Numbered from the stretch's first letter, positions 43,168 through 51,498 are shown. The stretch is 64,000 nt of DNA from JBKPNX01 sp050729115 (GCA_050729115.1 JBOHKK010000001.1:1-64000); one strand, 5' to 3'. Notes: generated by a model not told the origin, from the letters alone. Numbers and translations: made by a program.

Positions 43168-44631
43168 ATGAAGTCTGCCAGATTCGGACATCTCTCGCGC
43201 CGGTCCTTGCTGGCTGCGAGCGGCGCAGCTGCTCTCGCGGCGGTGGTACGGCCTTGGCCGCTCCGGGCCGGCTCGCCCATCGAGTATCGCCTTGTTGCAA
43301 GTCCGGGACGCGCGCATCTGGTCGGCGCGCCATATCCAGAGACCGCGGTCTGGTCGTACAACGGGACGGTGCCAGGCCCGGAGATCCGGGTGCGCCAGGG
43401 CGAACGGCTGCGCGTCGTCGTCGAAAACCGGCTCGGCGAGGAGACGACGGTGCACTGGCACGGCCTCCGCGTGCCGAATCCGATGGACGGCGTGCCCGAC
43501 CTCACCCAGCCGCCGATCGCGCCGGGCGATGAGTTCATCTACGAGTTCGATGCGCCGGACGCCGGAACCTACTGGTACCACCCGCACCAACGGAGCTTCG
43601 AGCAGGTCGGACGCGGGCTTTACGGGCCGCTGATCGTCGAGGAGCGGCAGCCGATCAAGGTCGACCGCGAGATCACCTGGGTGCTGGACGACTGGCGCCT
43701 TGAGCGTGATGCGCAGATCAGCGGCGGCTTCGGCAACTTCATGGACGTCAGCCACGGCGGCCGGCTGGGTAACACGGTCACTGTCAACGGCCGCATTCTC
43801 GATAGCTTCGCGGTGCGCGCCGGCGAGCGTCTGCGGCTGCGGCTCATCAATGCCGCGAACGCGCGCATCTTCGGGTTGGCGTTCCAGGACCACCGACCAA
43901 CGGTCATCGCGCTCGACGGCCAACCGGTAGAGCCGCATGAGCCGGCGGAGGGCCGCGTCGTCCTCGGCCCCGCGATGCGGGCCGATCTCGTGGTCGACAT
44001 GAGCGGCAGGCCGGATAAGCGGTTTACCGTGGCTGACACGTTCTACCGCGACCGCGAGTACCGCCTGCTCGATCTCGTTTATGGCAAGGAGCCGCCGCTC
44101 CGTGAGCACCCGCTCGATGCGCCGGTGCACCTTGCCGCCAACACCATGCCCGAGCCGGATCTAGCAACAGCCGAGCGGCACCAGGTGACCTTCGGCGGCG
44201 GCATGATGGGCATGATGATGGCTGGTGGAATGATGGGTGGCGGGATGATGGGCGACATGATGAGGGGCACGATGAGGGGCACGACAGGCATGATGACGGG
44301 CCGCGGCGTCTGGACCGTCAACGGCGTGTCGGCGACCGGACACACCCCCAAGCCTTTCCTGACCCTGCGGCGGAACGACTCGTACGTCCTCGCCATGCAC
44401 AACAACACGTTCTTCCATCATGGGATTCATCTGCACGGACACTCGTTCCGTGTGATCGCGCGGGACGGCGGACCGACGCGCTATCGCGAGTGGCAGGACA
44501 CCGTGCTCATGGCGGCGGATGAGCGCGTCGAGATCGCTTTCGTGGCCGACAATCCCGGCGACTGGATGATCCACTGTCACATGTTGGAGCACCAGGCGGG
44601 CGGGATGATGGGCGTGATCCGGGTGGTCTGA
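43168..44631 (+). CDS. Tat-exported multicopper oxidase (CopA/CueO type)
   Basis: Periplasmic multicopper oxidase of 487 residues that probably oxidises Cu(I) or other substrates with O2. A Tat signal (SRRSLLAASGAAALAAVV) starts at the ATG at 43168. All four copper-binding blocks are present: VHWHGL near residue 95, WYHPHQ near residue 135, HHGIHLHGHSF near residue 420 and IHCHMLEHQAGGM near residue 470, whose last Met is the type 1 copper ligand. A Met-rich loop (GGGMMGMMMAGGMMGG and onwards, residues 345-380) is typical of cuprous oxidases. Confidence 0.95.
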   Translation: MKSARFGHLSRRSLLAASGAAALAAVVRPWPLRAGSPIEYRLVASPGRAHLVGAPYPETAVWSYNGTVPGPEIRVRQGERLRVVVENRLGEETTVHWHGLRVPNPMDGVPDLTQPPIAPGDEFIYEFDAPDAGTYWYHPHQRSFEQVGRGLYGPLIVEERQPIKVDREITWVLDDWRLERDAQISGGFGNFMDVSHGGRLGNTVTVNGRILDSFAVRAGERLRLRLINAANARIFGLAFQDHRPTVIALDGQPVEPHEPAEGRVVLGPAMRADLVVDMSGRPDKRFTVADTFYRDREYRLLDLVYGKEPPLREHPLDAPVHLAANTMPEPDLATAERHQVTFGGGMMGMMMAGGMMGGGMMGDMMRGTMRGTTGMMTGRGVWTVNGVSATGHTPKPFLTLRRNDSYVLAMHNNTFFHHGIHLHGHSFRVIARDGGPTRYREWQDTVLMAADERVEIAFVADNPGDWMIHCHMLEHQAGGMMGVIRVV

Positions 44632-44645
44632 GGGAAGACGGCGAG

Positions 44646-45374
44646 ATGCTTGCCAGAGCCTCAATGATCGGGGCCATCGCGGCCGGCGTAATGGTGATCA
44701 TTGGCGGCGCATCCGCGGCGCAGGGCGATCCCGAACAGGGCGAGCAGGTCTTTCGCGCCTGTATCGCCTGTCATTCGCTAGAGCCGGGCAAGCATCGCAC
44801 CGGGCCGAGCTTGGCCGGCATCTGGGGCGAGAACGCTGGGACGGTCGAGGGCTTCTCCCGATATTCGCCGGCGCTCAAATCGACGGACGTGACGTGGACC
44901 GCAGAGACGCTCGACGCCTGGCTCGCTGATCCTCGGGCGTCCATTCCGGGGAACCGGATGATCTTCCCGGGTCTCAAGGATTCACAGGCGCGGGCGGACC
45001 TGATTGCATACCTGAAAGTCGCTGCGGCCGGAGGCGACGGTCCGCCGGACACCGCGGGCCAAGACGGGATGATGGGCGGCGGCATGGCAAGATCCGACAT
45101 GCCGGACCTAAAGGCCATCGGTCCGGACCAGCAGGTGACGGCCATCCGCTATTGCGGCGACACCTATCACGTCACGACCGCTGCGGGTGAGACGCTTGCG
45201 GGTGAGACGCTCGCTTTTTGGGAGTTCAATCTCCGCTTCAAGACCGACTCGAGCGAGAAGGGACCCAGTGAGCGTCGCCCGGCGCTGTTGCCGGCCAGCT
45301 CCATGGGCGACCGGGCGTTCGTCATCTTTGCCCATCCTTCGGAAATCAGCTCCTTCATCGAGAAGCGCTGCTGA
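44646..45374 (+). CDS. c-type cytochrome with C-terminal extension
   Basis: Periplasmic cytochrome of 242 residues: signal peptide (to GGASA), one class I haem site CIACHSLEPG near residue 39, the axial Met in NRMIFPGLKD near residue 100, then a Met/Gly linker (DGMMGGGMARSDM) and a C-terminal domain of unknown function with YCGDTYHVTTA and a final Cys. A 15-base tandem duplication at 45183-45212 repeats GETLA. It follows the multicopper oxidase by 14 bases and may exchange electrons with it. Confidence 0.88.
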   Translation: MLARASMIGAIAAGVMVIIGGASAAQGDPEQGEQVFRACIACHSLEPGKHRTGPSLAGIWGENAGTVEGFSRYSPALKSTDVTWTAETLDAWLADPRASIPGNRMIFPGLKDSQARADLIAYLKVAAAGGDGPPDTAGQDGMMGGGMARSDMPDLKAIGPDQQVTAIRYCGDTYHVTTAAGETLAGETLAFWEFNLRFKTDSSEKGPSERRPALLPASSMGDRAFVIFAHPSEISSFIEKRC

Positions 45375-45407
45375 AAGGGGCCAACGAGCCAAGGACTGGT
45401 GGATACG

Positions 45408-46190
45408 ATGCGACGACTTCCAGTGATCTTTGTAGCGGCTCTGCTTTGCATGGCTGCGGGCGCCACCTGGTTTGCGGTCGATGCGGCTGCGCAGCAAAGG
45501 GCACCCGTTTCGGGCACCTCCGAAAGGCCTGTGGAACTCGATGAATTCGAGCAGCGTGTGCGCGACTTCCTGCTCGAGCATCCGCAAGTGATCATGGACG
45601 CCTTACAGGTGCTGCAGGAGCGACAGCGCGCGGCCGAGGCCGACGATATTAAGCGCACCATCGCGGCGCGGCGAGACGAGATCTTCAATGATCCGAACGC
45701 TCCGGTAGGTGGCCATCCCGCCGGCGACGCCACCGTCGTCGAGTTCTTCGACTACAACTGCCCCTACTGCCGCAGGGTGGCGCCCACTCTGACCGAGGTC
45801 GAAGAGGCCGATGCCAATCTGCGCGTCCTGTACAAGGAGTTCCCGATCCTTGGGGCCGGTTCTCGATTCGCCGCCCGGGCGGCGCTCGCGGCGCACAAAC
45901 AGGGGAAATACCTCCCCTTCCATACCGCCCTGATGCAGGCGCAAGAGCAGCTTGACGAGCTCAACGTCATGAAAATCGCGCAGGCGGTCGGGCTGGACGC
46001 CGAACGCCTGCGGCAGGACATGCAGGATGCCGCGATCGGGGAAGCGATCGCGCGCAACCTCCAGCTCGCCGAAGCGCTCGGGATCACCGGGACTCCGAGC
46101 TTCGTGATCGGCGACCAGATCGTCCCTGGCGCGGTCGGTCGCAGCAGGCTGGAGCGGCTGATCGCCGAGGCGCGGGACCGGGGAACCTGA
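45408..46190 (+). CDS. DsbA-family thiol:disulfide oxidoreductase
   Basis: Periplasmic thioredoxin-fold protein of 260 residues. It has a signal peptide, a helical N-terminal part (QRVRDFLLEHPQVIMDALQ) of the ScsC/BdbD-like kind that can mediate oligomerisation, the redox motif YNCPYCRR near residue 120 and the cis-Pro loop GITGTPSFVIGD near residue 230. The ATG at 45408 is chosen over a GTG at 45399. The stop overlaps the next start (ATGA at 46190). Similar proteins act in copper tolerance in some bacteria. Confidence 0.9.
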   Translation: MRRLPVIFVAALLCMAAGATWFAVDAAAQQRAPVSGTSERPVELDEFEQRVRDFLLEHPQVIMDALQVLQERQRAAEADDIKRTIAARRDEIFNDPNAPVGGHPAGDATVVEFFDYNCPYCRRVAPTLTEVEEADANLRVLYKEFPILGAGSRFAARAALAAHKQGKYLPFHTALMQAQEQLDELNVMKIAQAVGLDAERLRQDMQDAAIGEAIARNLQLAEALGITGTPSFVIGDQIVPGAVGRSRLERLIAEARDRGT

Positions 46191-46315
46191 TGATGGACTG
46201 CATGATGATGATGGGCGGATGGCCGGGCATGCTGGCGGGCGGCCTCGTAGTTCTGCTGCTCGTTGTGCTGCTGGTTCTGAGTGCCGCCGCCCTGGTCAAG
46301 TACCTCCGGAGTTGA
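46190..46315 (+). CDS. Tiny Met-rich single-helix membrane protein
   Basis: A 41-residue peptide with a Met-rich head (MMDCMMMMGGWPGM) and one hydrophobic helix ending SAAALVKYLRS. It starts in a 4-base overlap with the DsbA-like gene and ends 11 bases before the CcmG-like gene, so translation is coupled. A relative of the same length and end sequence is at 37637-37753. Confidence 0.72.
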   Translation: MMDCMMMMGGWPGMLAGGLVVLLLVVLLVLSAAALVKYLRS

Positions 46316-46326
46316 GGGTGGAGCTC

Positions 46327-46944
46327 ATGCAATCGCGGCAGGAATCGGCACAGGCGCTGGCCAACACAGACGGAGTCCTTGCTCCTGCCTTGGGGGCGAC
46401 AGCTCGCCATCAGCGGATACGAGGGATTTTCCTGCTGCCGCTGCTGGTGTTTGCCGGGCTTGCCGTAGCCCTCGGCTGGGGGTTGACGCGTAGCCCCGAG
46501 GTGCTCCCTTCCCCGCTGATCGGCAAGCCGGTGCCCGAGTTCAGCCTGCCCCCGGTGAAAGGCCGAACGCTCGGTCTCTCGAGCGCCGACCTCAAGGGCG
46601 AAGTCTCGCTCGTCAACGTCTTCGCCTCCTGGTGCACCGCCTGCCGCTATGAGCATCCGGTGTTCATGCGGATCAAGGAGGAAGGCGTCGTGCCGATCCA
46701 CGGCATCAACTACAAGGACCGCCCCGACGACGCTGCCAACTGGCTGGACGATCTAGGCGATCCTTACACCCGCACGGGCGCCGATCGCGACGGCCGCGTC
46801 TCGATCGAATGGGGCGTGTACGGCGTGCCGGAGACCTTCGTGATCGATCGCGAGGGGCGGATCGTCTTCAAGCAGGTGGGGCCGGTCCTGCCCGAGATCT
46901 GGCGGGACAAGATCGCACCACTGATCGAGGAGCTGCGCCGGTGA
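46327..46944 (+). CDS. CcmG/DsbE-like thioredoxin
   Basis: Membrane-anchored periplasmic thioredoxin of 205 residues. It has one N-terminal helix (IFLLPLLVFAGLAVALGWG), the CcmG entry motif LIGKPVPEFSLP, the redox motif FASWCTACRYE near residue 105 and the cis-Pro segment GVYGVPETFVIDREG near residue 165. CcmG normally reduces apocytochrome c, which would suit the two c-type cytochromes here. The ATG at 46327 has GGTGGAG upstream. It overlaps the TlpA-like gene by 4 bases. Confidence 0.9.
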   Translation: MQSRQESAQALANTDGVLAPALGATARHQRIRGIFLLPLLVFAGLAVALGWGLTRSPEVLPSPLIGKPVPEFSLPPVKGRTLGLSSADLKGEVSLVNVFASWCTACRYEHPVFMRIKEEGVVPIHGINYKDRPDDAANWLDDLGDPYTRTGADRDGRVSIEWGVYGVPETFVIDREGRIVFKQVGPVLPEIWRDKIAPLIEELRR

Positions 46945-47687
46945 GCGCCGTGGAGACTGCCATGCGGTTGAAGCCCATCATCGGGGCGGCCGCTGCACTG
47001 GTTGTGACCGCGCTGATCGCGGGCGGGGCGTACTTGGCCACGAACACCGCGCAGGAAGCGCGAGCGCCTGAGCCCACATCGCCGGCCACGGCGGCATCGA
47101 CCAAGAAGGGCTTCGCCTTCAGCGCGCTCGAGACGCCGCGGGAACTGCCCGAGCTGCGCTTCGTGGACGGCGATGGCCGCGAGATGACCCTGGAGGCGTT
47201 CGAGGGCAGGACGATCCTGCTCAACATCTGGGCCACATGGTGCGTCCCGTGCCGGGAGGAGATGCCGGCGCTCGATCGCCTGCAGGCAAAGCTCGGCGGC
47301 CCCGACTTCGTCGTCGTGCCGCTGTCGATCGACCGCGAAGGTCTGCCGGCGGTCAAGGCGTTCTACGAGGAGCTCGGCCTCGAGGCGCTCGGCATCTACG
47401 TCGATCAGTCCGGCAAGGCGAGCCGGCAGTTGGGGGCCGTGGGCATCCCGACGACGCTGCTGGTCGATAGCGAGGGGCGCGAGGTCGGGCGCACTCTCGG
47501 GCCGGCGGAGTGGGATAGCGACGAGATCGTGGAATTCCTGCGCGGCTTCATCGCGGAGCGACCCGCCGCCGCTTCTCAGCCCGAAATCCCGGGAGAGACG
47601 CAGTTTGCCCTGCGTCCGGAGAAGCGCGGCGCCGAGTCGCAGCGCCACGTCCCCCTTGCCTTCCAGCCACTGGAAGGAACTATCTGA
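46941..47687 (+). CDS. TlpA-like thioredoxin
   Basis: Membrane-anchored periplasmic thioredoxin of 248 residues from the GTG at 46941 (ATG at 46962 possible). It has one helix (IIGAAAALVVTALIAGGAYLA), the redox motif WATWCVPCREEMP near residue 100 and the cis-Pro segment AVGIPTTLLVDSEG near residue 170. TlpA proteins reduce copper chaperones such as Sco and the oxidase. The last 35 residues are an unusual extension; the final codons are made by the CueR operator at 47656, so the operator lies inside the coding region. Confidence 0.9.
   Translation: MSAVETAMRLKPIIGAAAALVVTALIAGGAYLATNTAQEARAPEPTSPATAASTKKGFAFSALETPRELPELRFVDGDGREMTLEAFEGRTILLNIWATWCVPCREEMPALDRLQAKLGGPDFVVVPLSIDREGLPAVKAFYEELGLEALGIYVDQSGKASRQLGAVGIPTTLLVDSEGREVGRTLGPAEWDSDEIVEFLRGFIAERPAAASQPEIPGETQFALRPEKRGAESQRHVPLAFQPLEGTI
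47656..47686 (+). promoter_or_regulatory. CueR-type promoter inside the 3' end of the TlpA-like gene
   Basis: TTGCCT (47656-47661), 19-base spacer containing TTCCAG-CCA-CTGGAAGG, then TATCTG (47681-47686). It lies 31 bases before the gene at 47717. The dyad is a strong match to copper efflux promoters. Confidence 0.82.
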
Positions 47688-47716
47688 TAGTTGCAGCAAA
47701 TCGAGGAGACGAGAGC

Positions 47717-48172
47717 ATGGACACATCGCGGACGGTAGCGGCCGAGAAGTCGTCGCTGGTGCAGGACTGGCTTGGCGCCCTGCGCTACTGGCTCGGCGGC
47801 CGGCGGGGTCTGATCGGCTTGGCCGTGGTGCTTGGGTTGGCGGCCATCGCGCTGAACTGGGGCTGGCTGGTCGCGGTCGGGATCGCGCCCCTGCTCCTGG
47901 CGTTCGCGCCCTGCGCCGCCATGTGCGCGCTCGGCCTCTGCGCGAGCAGGATGGGCGGAGGATCGTGCTCCAGCAAGACGGGCACCGCGGGCGATGGGAC
48001 GTCGAAAGCGGCAGGGCCGGAGGCACTGCCCGCCGCGGCACCGGACCCGAACCAGCTCACGCTCAGCCTCGACGCTAGCAGCACCGCGACCCGGCCGGCG
48101 CTCGTCGCCCCGGCGGCGCCCGAGGGCGCGATTGAAACCCAAACTCCGGAGGAGGAGAAGATCCATGTCTAG
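47717..48172 (+). CDS. Cys-rich membrane-anchored protein
   Basis: A 151-residue protein with two hydrophobic helices (GLIGLAVVLGLAAIALNWGWL; GIAPLLLAFAPCAAMCALGLC) and a Cys cluster at their end (CASRMGGGSCSSK), then a long polar Ala/Pro-rich tail. It is directly controlled by a CueR-type promoter. I do not recognise a family; Cu(I) binding at the membrane is inferred from cysteines and regulation. It overlaps the next gene by 8 bases. Confidence 0.75.
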   Translation: MDTSRTVAAEKSSLVQDWLGALRYWLGGRRGLIGLAVVLGLAAIALNWGWLVAVGIAPLLLAFAPCAAMCALGLCASRMGGGSCSSKTGTAGDGTSKAAGPEALPAAAPDPNQLTLSLDASSTATRPALVAPAAPEGAIETQTPEEEKIHV

Positions 48173-48482
48173 GAACCTGAAAACCCTCGTCGCGGCGTCG
48201 GCCTTGATCGGCAGCCTGCTCGCCGCGCCCGCACTGTACGCCCACGGCACCGGTGGAAGTGGGGTGATGGGCGGCATGATGCAGGGGCGCCAGGGGGACA
48301 TGATGGGTCAAGGCGGCATGATGGAAGGGATGATGGGCATGATGAACATGATGGGCCAGATGACCGGCATGATGGAGGACTGCAGCGAGATGATGCAGGG
48401 CATGGAAGGTGCCCAGCGTCCGAACGAGCAGTGGCAAGACCGGCAGCCCGAGCAGCCGCAGCCGGAAGGCGACGCCAGTTAG
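48165..48482 (+). CDS. Exported Met-rich protein
   Basis: A 105-residue periplasmic protein: signal peptide (TLVAASALIGSLLAAPALYA), then His and a Met/Gly-rich body (GVMGGMMQGRQGDMMGQ and MMGMMNMMGQMTGMMED) and a Gln/Pro tail. Such repeats bind Cu(I) in periplasmic copper proteins such as PcoE/CopC-type carriers. It lies in the CueR-controlled unit and starts 8 bases before the stop of its neighbour. Confidence 0.85.
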   Translation: MSRNLKTLVAASALIGSLLAAPALYAHGTGGSGVMGGMMQGRQGDMMGQGGMMEGMMGMMNMMGQMTGMMEDCSEMMQGMEGAQRPNEQWQDRQPEQPQPEGDAS

Positions 48483-48686
48483 CGAAACCGGTCGCCGGGC
48501 AGCCGAAAAATGCCGAACCCGGCGGCCCGCCGGCGCTTTGATCGAAAGTCCTTCGGTCAATGCCACCTTTCCGTTGGAGCATCGGCGAGCGCCCGGTGCC
48601 CAACGATCGCGGATCGGAGCTGATCAAGCAAAGCGTGCTTCCGGCTCGATCTGACCCCGCGCTGATCTTCAGCTTGGAGATGAACC

Positions 48687-49532
48687 ATGGCCACCTATAC
48701 CCATCCCGAGACCCTCGTGGACACCGAATGGGTTGCCGAGCACATCAACGATCCTGGCATCCGCGCGGTCGAGGTCGACGTCGACACCTCCGCGTACGAG
48801 CAGGGGCACATACCGGGCGCGATCGCCTGGAACTGGACCACGCAGCTCTGCGACACGGTCCGCCGCGACGTCATCCCGAAGGACCAGTTCGAGCGGCTGA
48901 TGGCGGACTCGGGTGTCGGCAACGACATCACGGTGGTCCTCTACGGCGACAACAACAACTGGTTTGCCGCCTGGGCATTGTGGCAGATGAAGCTCTACGG
49001 CCACGATGACGTTCGGATCATGAACGGCGGCCGCAAGAAGTGGATGACCGAGGGGCGCGAGCTGACCACAGACGCGCCGAAGGTCGAGCAGGCCAGCTAC
49101 ACCGCGCGCGACCCGGACCTCTCGCTGCGGGCGTTTCTATCCGAGGCGATACAGACGTCGGCGGACCGCAGCAAAGGGTTCGTCGATGTGCGCAGCCCGG
49201 ACGAGTTCACGGGCAAGATCCTTGCCCCGCCTGGGCTTCCCGAAACCTGCCAGCGCGGCGGCCACATCCCCGGTGCCGCGAACATTCCGTGGGGCCAGGC
49301 CGTCAATGAGGACGGCACCTTCAAGTCCTTCGATGAGCTGAAGGCGCTCTATGAGGGCATGGGCATCACGCTGGACAGGCCGGTGATCACCTACTGCCGC
49401 ATCGGCGAGCGCTCCAGCCACTCCTGGTTCGTGCTCAAGTACCTGCTCGGCTATCCGGACGTGAAGAACTACGACGGCTCCTGGACCGAGTGGGGCAATC
49501 TCGTCGGCGCCCCGGTCGAGAGGGGCGCATGA
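48687..49532 (+). CDS. Thiosulfate sulfurtransferase (two rhodanese domains)
   Basis: Sulfurtransferase of 281 residues with an inactive N-terminal rhodanese domain and a C-terminal catalytic one. The active-site loop is TYCRIGERSSHSW near residue 235, with the catalytic Cys. Landmarks are DVDTSAYEQGHIPGA and VDVRSPDEFTG. No signal peptide is seen. ATG at 48687 after TTGGAG. It may make sulfane sulfur or protect thiols in a copper-stressed cell. The 200 bases before it (48483-48686) hold no gene. Confidence 0.93.
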   Translation: MATYTHPETLVDTEWVAEHINDPGIRAVEVDVDTSAYEQGHIPGAIAWNWTTQLCDTVRRDVIPKDQFERLMADSGVGNDITVVLYGDNNNWFAAWALWQMKLYGHDDVRIMNGGRKKWMTEGRELTTDAPKVEQASYTARDPDLSLRAFLSEAIQTSADRSKGFVDVRSPDEFTGKILAPPGLPETCQRGGHIPGAANIPWGQAVNEDGTFKSFDELKALYEGMGITLDRPVITYCRIGERSSHSWFVLKYLLGYPDVKNYDGSWTEWGNLVGAPVERGA

Positions 49533-49681
49533 CGTTGGTTCTCGCAAGTGCGCTCTCCGAACGCTGCCGGCGCGATGGCTGCGGAAGCCCGACGCCATCG
49601 CGCATTCCAGCCGGCGACCGCCACTGTCACTGCATGCGCTTGCGACCAGCTCGAACCGCGCGGAAGGACCGCCACCAATGA
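49529..49681 (+). CDS. Small Cys/His peptide coupled at both ends
   Basis: A 50-residue frame that starts in an ATGA overlap with the rhodanese stop and ends in an ATGA overlap with the next gene start. It contains CRRDGC and HCHC motifs (four cysteines), and a basic tail. Coupling at both ends argues that it is translated, and the Cys/His pattern would suit metal binding. It has no recognised family and could be chance, since 150 bases of GC-rich DNA easily stay open. Confidence 0.4.
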   Translation: MTLVLASALSERCRRDGCGSPTPSRIPAGDRHCHCMRLRPARTARKDRHQ

Positions 49682-50571
49682 CGGCCGCTCCCAAGACGGC
49701 ATTGCGATCGTTCCGTGATCGCCTACCCTGCGTGGGCGCGCTCGTGCTGGCGGTTGGCCTGGTCGCTGTCCATGGCATCGCGAGCGCTCGCAATGGGAAC
49801 GAACCACGCGGCGCGGTCGTCGCGCTGGCTTACGAAGCGGGGTCAGACGCGCTCTTAAAGGCGTACCCGAGAGCGCTCTATCGGAGCAGCGACAGCGGGC
49901 GGGGCTGGACGCCGGTTCCGTTGCCGTCCTCGGTTGAGGACGGAAGCATTGCGGCGGTGGCGACCCCCGCCGAGGGCCAGGGCGTACTGTACGTCGCGGG
50001 CCCGGGCCTGGGTGTGCTCCGTAGCGAAGACAACGGCGGCAGCTGGATTGCGCAAAACGATGGGCTGCCCAGCCGCGATGTGGTCGCATTCGCCACCCAC
50101 GCCGATCAACCGGACACCCTCTACGCCCTCATTGCGGACAGCGGCATCTACCGGAGCCAGGACGCCGGCAAGAGCTGGCGGCTGATGGATCGGGGGCCGC
50201 AAGGCACCCGGCAGCTCATGCACTCGGACATGGAGGGCAGCATGGAGACCGGCTGGCTCTACGCCGCCACGGCGCAGGGGGTGCGCGTCTCCATGGACTG
50301 CTTCTGCCTCTGGCGCGACGCCGGCGAGCTCACCGGCGGGGTCCACAGCGTCGTCTACGACCCTCAGCAGCCGGAGCACCTCTACGCGGCGGCCGAGCAG
50401 GGGCTCTTCCGCAGCACCAACGGCGGTCAGGAGTGGGAGGCCACGTCGCCGGGGCCGGACGTGACGGCGCTCGCCCTCACGCCTTCGGGTGTGCTGTACG
50501 CCGCCACGGGTGATGGGGCGCTGTTTCGGAGCGTGGATCGGGCCGACACCTGGGAGCGCATCGGTGCATAA
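49678..50571 (+). CDS. Exported beta-propeller protein with Asp-box repeats
   Basis: A 297-residue protein with a signal peptide or anchor (residues 15-37) and five sialidase-type Asp-box repeats: YRSSDSGRGW, LRSEDNGGSW, YRSQDAGKSW, FRSTNGGQEW and FRSVDRADTW. This predicts a beta-propeller related to the plant photosystem II assembly factor HCF136/BNR type, a binding scaffold, not an enzyme by motif. It overlaps the next cytochrome gene by 8 bases. A role as an assembly factor for a periplasmic metalloprotein is conceivable. Confidence 0.8.
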   Translation: MTAAPKTALRSFRDRLPCVGALVLAVGLVAVHGIASARNGNEPRGAVVALAYEAGSDALLKAYPRALYRSSDSGRGWTPVPLPSSVEDGSIAAVATPAEGQGVLYVAGPGLGVLRSEDNGGSWIAQNDGLPSRDVVAFATHADQPDTLYALIADSGIYRSQDAGKSWRLMDRGPQGTRQLMHSDMEGSMETGWLYAATAQGVRVSMDCFCLWRDAGELTGGVHSVVYDPQQPEHLYAAAEQGLFRSTNGGQEWEATSPGPDVTALALTPSGVLYAATGDGALFRSVDRADTWERIGA

Positions 50572-51055
50572 CGTGCTCCTCGCCGGGATGATGGGGCTGG
50601 CCGCCCCTGTCGCGGTGGCGGGCGCAGCCCAGGACGCCCCGCCAGCGCTGGATCCCGAACACGTCGGAACGGGCCGCGCCATCTACCGCGAGTACTGCGC
50701 CTCCTGCCATGGCCTGGAGGGCGAGGGCGCCTCCGACTGGCAGGAGCCGGACGAACAAGGCGAGCTTCCCGCGCCGCCCCACGGTCCCCAAGGCCACACT
50801 TGGAGACACGCCGACGCAGCACTCTATCGGATGGTCAGCCAGGGTTGGCGGGATCCGTTCAACAAGACCAAGCGACTGACCATGCCCGGGTTCGAGGACG
50901 TGCTTTCCTCAGAGGAGATCCGGGCAGTAATCACCTACTTGAAGACGCTCTGGACGCCCGAGCAGCGACGCTTCCAGCGGGAAGAGAGCCGCGACAGGCC
51001 CTTTCCGTCCGATGCGCGGGAGCCTGTGTCTGTCAGCCCACCCAGAAGTGATTGA
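50564..51055 (+). CDS. Class I c-type cytochrome
   Basis: Periplasmic cytochrome c of 163 residues. It starts at a GTG inside the previous gene (VHNVLLAGMMGLAAPVAVAG as signal peptide), has the haem site YCASCHGLEGEG near residue 45 and the probable axial Met in LTMPGFEDVLSSEE near residue 105, followed by the typical final helix IRAVITYLKTLW. The C-terminal 30 residues are polar. Confidence 0.9.
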   Translation: MHNVLLAGMMGLAAPVAVAGAAQDAPPALDPEHVGTGRAIYREYCASCHGLEGEGASDWQEPDEQGELPAPPHGPQGHTWRHADAALYRMVSQGWRDPFNKTKRLTMPGFEDVLSSEEIRAVITYLKTLWTPEQRRFQREESRDRPFPSDAREPVSVSPPRSD

Positions 51056-51060
51056 GGACC

Positions 51061-51498
51061 ATGATGCGAGCTTTCGTCACTTTGCTTTTCGCAGCGATCG
51101 TTCTCGGCACCGGGGCAGCGAGCGCCACAGCCGCCAGCCCGGCCACCATGTACAAGAACCCGCAATGCGGCTGCTGCGAGGAGTACGCCAAGTACCTCGA
51201 GCGCAACGGCTTCGAGATCACGATCGAGCCTACGGTCGACCTCGCGACGATCAAGAAGATGGCTCGCGTGCCCTCGAAGCTCGAGGCGTGCCACACGCTG
51301 GCGATCGACGGCTACGTGGTCGAGGGCCACGTGCCGGTCGACACGCTCAACCGCCTGCTGACTGAAAAGCCGAAGATCAGAGGCATCGCGTTGCCCGGCA
51401 TGCCGATGGGCTCGCCCGGCATGACGGGGAGCAAGGCAGGACAGTTCACCGTCTACGAGATCTCCGACGGCGTACCCGAGGTGTACGCCGTCGAGTGA
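51061..51498 (+). CDS. DUF411 metal-binding exported protein
   Basis: A 145-residue periplasmic protein with a signal peptide and a DUF411 domain: MYKNPQCGCCEEYAKYL near residue 33 (CxCC motif), LEACHTLAIDGYVVEGHVP near residue 80 with a conserved Cys/His, and the Pro/Gly/Met-rich ALPGMPMGSPGM. DUF411 proteins occur in copper and silver resistance loci; a periplasmic copper chaperone role is likely. It follows the cytochrome by 5 bases. Confidence 0.9.
   Translation: MMRAFVTLLFAAIVLGTGAASATAASPATMYKNPQCGCCEEYAKYLERNGFEITIEPTVDLATIKKMARVPSKLEACHTLAIDGYVVEGHVPVDTLNRLLTEKPKIRGIALPGMPMGSPGMTGSKAGQFTVYEISDGVPEVYAVE

Noticed and set aside
43100..43168. CueR operator before the multicopper oxidase gene
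   Set aside because: I looked for the TTCCAG/CTGGAA dyad with a 19-base spacer here and found none; only a short GC hairpin (GTCTGC/GCAGAC) lies nearby at about 43051-43070.
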